NCBI RefSeq assembly: GCF_020536995.1
Contig: NC_068355.1
Location: 72,222,828-72,286,827, forward strand
DNA from: Dreissena polymorpha
Taxonomy: Eukaryota > Mollusca > Bivalvia > Myida > Dreissenidae
Reading direction: 5' to 3'
Length of the DNA stretch: 64,000 nucleotides
In this document: positions 57,721 through 64,000 of the stretch, one piece after another
Numbering within the stretch: position 1 is the stretch's first letter
Layout: the number at the start of each line of letters is the position of its first letter
Position numbers and translations under genes: made by a program
Notes under the pieces: generated by a model
What the model was told of the DNA's origin: nothing
Database searches by the model: none
What the model saw: only the letters and a program-made list of their open reading frames with translations

Positions 57721-58598
57721 ACAACATGGATTAGTTTGGGCAATTAACAATGGTAAATTTGCTGCCACCAGTCCACATAGAAAGTGTGAAGAAGGATTAC
57801 CGAGAGATCCAAACACAAATGTCCTTTAATAACTTTATTTCACATTCACACATTTAATCAAGAAAGTTATGAAATACAATATTATAATTATGTTAATGTT
57901 CCTGATGTAATGTATGATTGTTATGGTGTGTTGATGTCATGAAAACACATTTTTTTATTGTTTGGTAGAAACAGGCCAATTATAAAAAAAAATCATGTTA
58001 GATTCAAATTTATATTTACAGTAATAATAATAATGATAATAATAATAATAATTTTATTGGTGCACATAACATATCAATACAACAAACAGTCAACAATTTT
58101 AACAATTCAGACATATCACAGATACGGTTTCCATCAGAGATCATAATACACATATTTATATGGTTCATACTCTTATCACATTTTATCACACTTATTGGTC
58201 GATATTACATTATATTTAATTATAGAAATATGAGTGCACTGGATAACCTGTAAAGTTTTGACGATAAATCGTACAAAGCTTATTTCCAACGGGGTCCAAA
58301 GCCGTCACATGAAGATCTAATTGACGCAAAAGTATGCCATAAATTCGACATATATGATGGAATAAATTGACATCGGTCTTACAATGTCATATTATAGTAT
58401 TAATAAAATAATTCTTATTGTTGAATATGAAAACACGTCAACCTGTGAACAAAGACCACTCAAGGGATTTGGTCGCCATGGTTTGTTGACAGGTTGTCTT
58501 CATTGGCAGGGTTGATTGAAACTTTGAAAAATATGCTAGTAGGCTTTTTCCAGGTATCTTATCTACCGTATGTGCTGTATTGCTTAAATAGAGGAATA

Positions 58599-58829
58599 CT
58601 AATGCGTATGTAATGTAATAAAGGATTGAAAATACAGTGTCTGCTTCAGATTGTTCTGGCATTGATTCTTATCTACACCAAAATCATTAGCCACTCTCCT
58701 ACAATTGTGTCCTTTGTCTAACATACTTATCGCTGTAACACGTCCATCCAACGTCAAGAACTTACGCTTGGATGCCATACTGGTTAAATGTAACTGATAA
58801 TTTACTTTTTTTCTGTCATTTATGCACAA
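58599..58829 (-). pseudogene. Pogo/CENP-B-like HTH fragment
   Basis: MASKRKFLTLDGRVTAISML followed by DKGHNCRRVANDFGVDKNQ has the helix-turn-helix pattern of the N-terminus of pogo/Tigger-type transposases and CENP-B (K-R/K-x-LTL...AI...L..G.....VA..FGV.K.Q). Homology is lost after that. No DDE catalytic region is visible downstream, so it is a relic of a Tc1/mariner-superfamily DNA transposon. Confidence 0.5.
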
Positions 58830-58884
58830 CTTATCACGGCGAAATTTAAAAAAGAAATGATATTAAACGCTATTTTTGTATAGG

Positions 58885-60081
58885 ACAGCCAAAGCGGAAC
58901 AAACGTATTTCGCGATCCGCGGCGGCAAGGCGAAACGAGTCTATGCCGCGTCAGCCGTTGAAGCCGCGTCAGTATGCGGCGGCACGTCGCATTTCGCCCC
59001 GAAACTTCGCATCTGTCCGCCGAGGCATGCCGCGATCCGCTACATGATGCCGAGTCGATGCGCATCATGAAATAAAAAATCTTTTTAAAATTATTAGTTA
59101 CATGTAGTTAACAAATTTTGAAAGAACTGTTATAATAATAATTAAAATCATAATAAATTTATTGTGCGCTGATTGTATTAGCATATACATGTAAGCATAG
59201 TTAATGTGTCTGGCCAATTAAGTTTGTTTCCCGCCCGTAGTGTATGTATTTCACAAATAAACAAGGTCACGTAATTATGTTTTCGCACATACGAGTGGTC
59301 AAGGCTCCAGCATTTGGTGGATTTATAAATTAATTTCATGTTAATTTTGCTATTATATTTAAGCTGAGAAAATTAGCAGTTTGAAGCCACATCAATAATC
59401 AAGACGGTGATGACGTATTTGTTGTTTTGTTAATTATCAGCTTATAACTATTGTTTGAATATGCGTTTATAAACACGTTTTATTTTGTTCATATTATACA
59501 GTTAATATCGCTAATAATTACCCGATAATCCTGTATATTCCAGTTTTAAAGCAAATGCTGGTAAATATTTATGATACACAAACATTCTCGATATTTCCTT
59601 AAGTATCAAATACATTTTGGAATTTGTTACTATTTATAGAGATGATGAAATAACGTCTGATCGGGGCGTTTTTTTCCACTCAACACGCGATTTACGCCTG
59701 ACGTGATGTTCATGTATTTATACAACACAAAATACACCCAAACTTTCCAAACGACGTTCTACATGTCTGCATAATTTTCGTGCACTTTTTATGAAACAAA
59801 GGATATTTTAGCACTGTTTATTTGACGCTAGAATTTGCCAAAGGTCGCGTTAGCATTAAAATTCGGAAATTCGAATTTGGATATCTTTTCACTCCGTCCG
59901 CCGCGTTTGTATGCGGCGGATTTACTCCGCGAAAGTACGCGAGGTTAATACAGACTCTGCGTCGTTGCGCGGATAGATGCCGAGTGCCACGGCGATACGC
60001 CGCGTGAACACACGATTCGGCCGCGTACTAATAATCTGGCCGTGGCGTAGCCGCGGATTAAGTTTGTGCCGCGTTGGCTGT
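58885..60081. mobile_element. 1.2-kb GC-ended TIR element
   Basis: Inverted termini ACAGCCAAAGCGGAACAAAC and its near-complement ending at 60081 (about 18 of 20 bases). Both sub-terminal regions are unusually GC-rich with repeated GCCGCGTC / GCGGCGGA words (58915-59065 and 59895-60060), while the middle is AT-rich. The short frames at 58876-59070 and 59822-60007 come from these words. Confidence 0.65.
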
Positions 60082-61839
60082 ACTGTAATTGGCATTGTAA
60101 TTGTAAAAAATCCAGTAATTTTTAAAATGAGTTGATGTAAGCCCTAAACTTTTCTTTGATATTTTTCGTCAATACCTTAATCGCGAGCAACTTAAATCAA
60201 AAGGCAACTAATCTTTCTCTTTCGACAAACTGTCAAATGCATAAAAGAAGCAGGCTACCAATAAGCAGTTTGTGTTAAATAAACAACAAAACTGATATCG
60301 AGTTAAGTAAACAGTCACTTGCCAATATCTCCATAGTGACCAACCAGTGCACTGATAAAATGTTTATCACATGACTATCACAGCCTCATGGCGGCCATTG
60401 TTTTATTGACAGTTGTGATATTGTTAATTGTTATGATTAAAGTGGTTGTTGTTAGCCTCTTTCAAGGAAAACAAGACTTTATTTTGCAAACCGATGGCAA
60501 GGTACAATGATTTATACAAAATGCTGCAAAAAATATCGTTAGCATTGTTTATAAGTTAATGTATGCTGTTTTGTCAAATCCAAATTATTCGTTATAAAAC
60601 GTTATATTATGATAATTAAAACGATTTTGTTCGTCAATCGACTCTATGGAATGTAAAATGTTGGTCGCTGGTCGTTGAAGTGGTCTTTGTTAGCTACATG
60701 TATCAAAATCGACTTTGGGAATGTAAAATGGCGGTCGTTGGTGATTGTTGACAGGCGGGCGTTATTTGCAGGTACTTAACATAGTAAAATCGTTCGCGGG
60801 GAGGGGGTTGACTGTAGCTCAGTGTTTTGAGTTGTTAGCGCTAGCGGACAACTAATGTAGAGGGAGTTTTGCAAGTCAGTCTGCTCTTAACTACGCCAGG
60901 AAAAGCTTGTGCAACGACATTGGCCAGTCTAGTGTTTAACAGCTTGTGCGACAACATCGGCCAGTTAATCATTGAAATCTGTACATATTGGCAGCTTTCA
61001 GGGAAAACAGGTCTTAATGCATGTCAAATAAGAGTAGCCTGTGCAGCGTGCACATTTTGTCCAAGTTATCTCTATAACATAAATATGAGGATAAACAGTG
61101 CACACACATGTCGACCTGTGCTTTAAGACACACTCTTTATAAATTTGAATGGGTTGTGTTCATTTCAAACTTGCGTTATAAAAAGCTATAACATAATTTT
61201 GAAAACTGAGTTGCATCTTAGATTATGCAATAGTGAACAACTTCAGTGCTTAAATTCAGCGCTTTGATTTATTTAGGTAAGAACCAACAGTTTGTCATTC
61301 AGATGTATTGTTAACGCATAATTTGTATGACAAAATGACTGTTGAAATTTTCTCTTATTTTATTTAGGTAGGAACCAACAATTCGTCATTCTGATACATT
61401 GTTTACTCGTTATTTGTATGCCAAAATGACTGTTTAAATGTTTTCTTAATTGGTATTTGATTTGCATCTTATATGTTGGTCCTCTACACAGATTGTTAGC
61501 TAATGGGGTTATTGGCCCGTCTTATGTGTCGTCTATTATAATCTGCTTCAAATCTCCACCCCATTCAGTGGGCTGATCCTAATGAACCTTCACATTAATG
61601 ATCATTGGGTGATCCTCTTTCAAAGTGTTTCAAACTATATTGGCAACTATATTGCCTATATTGATCTTCAGAGATAAAGATATTATTTTTTTCATAAAAA
61701 TTAAACCTTAACAACATGCCTTAAGATGATTTTTAAGTGATAATATTTATTTGATTAGAGGATTTGTCTAATTAATTGGTTGTTTTCTTAATTTCATTTT
61801 ACTTGATTGTTAAGTCATTTTTGGGTAGGAATTTCGGAA
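60082..61839. other. Gene-free stretch with a local duplication
   Basis: A direct duplication of about 98 bp lies at 61276-61440 (TTTAGGTAAGAACCAACAGT and TTTAGGTAGGAACCAACAAT; GACAAAATGACTGTT and GCCAAAATGACTGTT). A weaker one is at 60650-60745 (GTAAAATGTTGGTCGCTGGT). No gene is supported. Confidence 0.45.
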
Positions 61840-63020
61840 TTTAGTTTTGCAGACTTCAGCCTGATGAGCAACATTTCTTGTACATGGAATATTAATGCTA
61901 GAAATTATTCTAATTATAATAACTTTCAGATGGGTATTTTATTATGGGGTTTAAAAAAAACTCTTTTTAGTGAGGCTGTTTTTGGAGAAAACCCGAGCTA
62001 TTGTCATAGCCAGCTCGTCCGCCATCTGCCGTAGGCGTCGTGCTAAAACCTTAACATTGGCTCTAAAATCAACGTGCTTCCACCTACAACTTTGAAACTT
62101 AATATGTAGATGCACCTTGATGAGTTCTGCATGCCACACCCATTTTTGGGTCACTAGATCAAAGGTCAAGGTCACTGTGATCTCTAATATAAAACTTTAA
62201 CAAAAACCTTAAAGCCTCTGAAATCAAAGTGCTTCCACCTACAACTTTGAAACTTCATATGTAGATGCACCTTGATGAGTTCTACATGCCACACCCATTT
62301 TTGGGTCACTACGTCAAAGGTCACTGTGACCTCTAATATAAAACTTTAACAAAAACCTTAACATTGCCTCTAAAATCAAAGTGCTTCCACCTACAACTTT
62401 GAAACTTCATATGTAGATGCACCTTGATGAGTTCTACATGCCACACCCATTTTGGGTCACTAGGTCAAAGGTCAAGGTCACTGTGACCTGTAAAAAAATA
62501 ATAAAAATTCTGACAAGCTTTCACAGCCGATCGTGGCACCTGTTATGCGGTGCTCTTGTTATAATTTAACCTTTAGACTGGAGGAGGATGTTTTGTAGAT
62601 ATTGTTCAAGTAGTTCAATACAAAGGCATGTATGCAAACGTCACCCTCTAATTAATAAATAGGAGTGTTCTTCTTAACAAGGAAGATTATAGACAGGCTA
62701 GTCTGTTCATAATGAGAAATGTTCATCTGACACTAATTGATTTCTGAAGGACCCACTCAAATGAACAATACTGTTATTGTGACTATGTACTTAAAGATGT
62801 ATTTTGTGTATGAAAACCCATCAATTGTAAAAGAGTTTTCCAGAAGATTCAATTTGTACACTGTTTATACAATTTAAGGCAATCCCCACAAGATGCTACG
62901 CGATGTATTAGTAATAGTCAGACATTTATATGTAAGCCTTAAACTACAGTGTATAAGTATACACCAATGTGCTTTGTCATCTCCTACCCTGTCAATGACA
63001 GTATAGTACTTGCATATTAT
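61840..63020 (+). repeat. Segmental duplicate, copy B
   Basis: It shares landmarks with 56297-56890 in order (GCAGACTTCAGCCTGATGAG, TAGACTGGAGGAGGATGTTT, GAAAACCCATCAATTGTAAA, CCCCACAAGATGCTACGC). It is interrupted by a hairpin-ended element at about 61991-62560. Confidence 0.7.
61991..62560 (+). mobile_element. Hairpin-ended tandem-repeat element nested in copy B
   Basis: Three units of about 150 bp (GTGCTTCCACCTACAACTTT, ATGTAGATGCACCTTGATGA, CACACCCATTTTTGGGTCAC) end in GCACCTGTTATGCGGTGC plus TCTTGTT. Confidence 0.65.
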
Positions 63021-63512
63021 TACTGCATACACAATTTTTATCATTCCCTTTCAATGCTTGCCATACATCAATAAAAGCAATGTCCACTTTGCCTTATCAT
63101 ATAAACTTGGCTTAAAGATACTATAGAACTTGCATTGATTTTCATAGGTTTTAATACTTTGCAACTGCAATATAAAGTATCATGATAAACTTTGCTTTCA
63201 TTAGTTATCATTCTACCACTACCAGCAACCTATCTTCTGTAGAGAGTGAAGGAAATTAAAGATAGGTTAGTCAGGTTTAATCCTGTTGCTATTCTACAAT
63301 TAATCAGTGAGTGATATTGGAAAAAAAAATCATGGAGTTATTGTGGAATAAATCATGGGGTTATTCTGTAATAACTGTTGAGTTGAAAATCGTATAGTCT
63401 CGCTTTAAAAAGTTTATAAGTCTGTGTCACGAATTTCCAATTTCAAGATTTTATATGTGAAAATTCCAAATTAAAAAAATTACGCGCACAAATTCCAAAT
63501 TTGAAACGGTAC

Positions 63513-64000
63513 CAGGCCTTTTCCGCCCTATGCCACGGGTCCGAAATTCGGTCCCATTCCCAATGCAAATCTTGTTGTTTTTTTCCCAATTGAAAAAAAA
63601 ATCCCAATTCCAAAAAAATAAAAATAAATAATTTCTTATTCTTTTATTTTTTTAACCTTTAAATATATAAGTTAACCTGATCCAGTGTAGAAAATATAAA
63701 AATATTGCATAATTTAATTATATGTTGCCTTGAATTTGTTATAAAAACAGTTAAATATGTTAAATTGATTATTTAAGACTTTCCTTATTTTCCCCGAAAT
63801 CCGGCCCTTTCCCCAAATCAGATAAAAAAAACTGCATTCATCACACATGTTCATAATATTTTGCAAATTTTTTAATATGTTATCAAAATAGTAGTTATTT
63901 ACCAGTTAACGACTTCCTTGAATTATAGGAAACACTATTTACATGCGATTATTTTTCCCAATTGAGCCAGTTTTGCAATTATTTGTTGTCCCAAAATGGG
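63513..64000 (+). mobile_element. Second copy of the 46.7-kb TIR element, cut by the window end
   Basis: CAGGCCTTTTCCGCCCTATG, GGTCCGAAATTCGGTCCCAT and the following CCCAATTCC and TTTTCCCAATTGAGCC landmarks parallel 46737-47303. The right terminus lies outside the window. Confidence 0.7.

Noticed and set aside
58876-59070. GC-rich 64-codon frames as genes
   Set aside because: They stem from repeated GCCGCGTC words at the end of a TIR element.

Overview
The window is AT-rich, intron-bearing eukaryotic DNA packed with short non-autonomous transposons, satellites and tandem-repeat-rich elements carrying GGTCAAGGTCA/TTTGGTCAGAA-type units. I associate that repeat landscape with bivalve molluscs, possibly a heterodont such as Dreissena; this is a judgement from memory, not a database result. 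No rRNA or functional tRNA gene, CRISPR array or bacterial-style operon is visible.

The central result is a very large transposon-like unit, 5215-37202 (31,988 bp). It has long terminal inverted repeats (left 5215 to about 7600, right about 34049 to 37202). The outermost 115 bp are identical between the two ends, and each TIR holds an array of about 30-bp subterminal repeats. The unit is flanked by the 4-bp direct repeat ATCA. It sits inside a 35-bp satellite, and removing it with one ATCA restores an ordinary satellite unit, so both ends belong to one insertion.

Inside are two divergently transcribed, multi-exon genes that I could splice by hand. Gene A (minus, 8716-19375, 11 exons, 437 aa) carries a ParB/sulfiredoxin-like domain (GGNH box followed by a conserved HN). 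Gene B (plus, 21724-33021, 17 exons, about 774 codons) has an AT-hook, cysteine pairs and an RNase H/transposase-like core (LDGMDQ, LDNCPGQNKN, GHTHEDIDQ). It resembles what I recall as the DUF7869 family. All splice phases agree except for one 1-nt frameshift in exon 10 of gene B. A 2.3-kb divergent intergenic region with CRE-like sites lies between them. The inferred working model is that gene B supplies the recombinase or transposase and gene A an accessory DNA-binding or nuclease-like partner. Introns and intergenic DNA carry copies of element-specific palindromic modules and unrelated small transposons.

Outside the unit: 1-5.2 kb holds a hairpin-ended tandem-repeat element, several tandem arrays and a 37-bp satellite. 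37.2-39.1 kb is the target satellite, itself interrupted by a 778-bp TIR element. 39.1-64 kb is a mosaic of MITE-like and TIR elements (39.6, 41.3, 42.9, 46.7, 58.9 and 63.5 kb), two GAT microsatellites, hairpin-ended tandem-repeat elements (47-50, 52-56 and 62 kb), a tRNA-derived SINE, a 0.6-1.2-kb direct duplication and a few gene fragments. I found no convincing complete host gene there.
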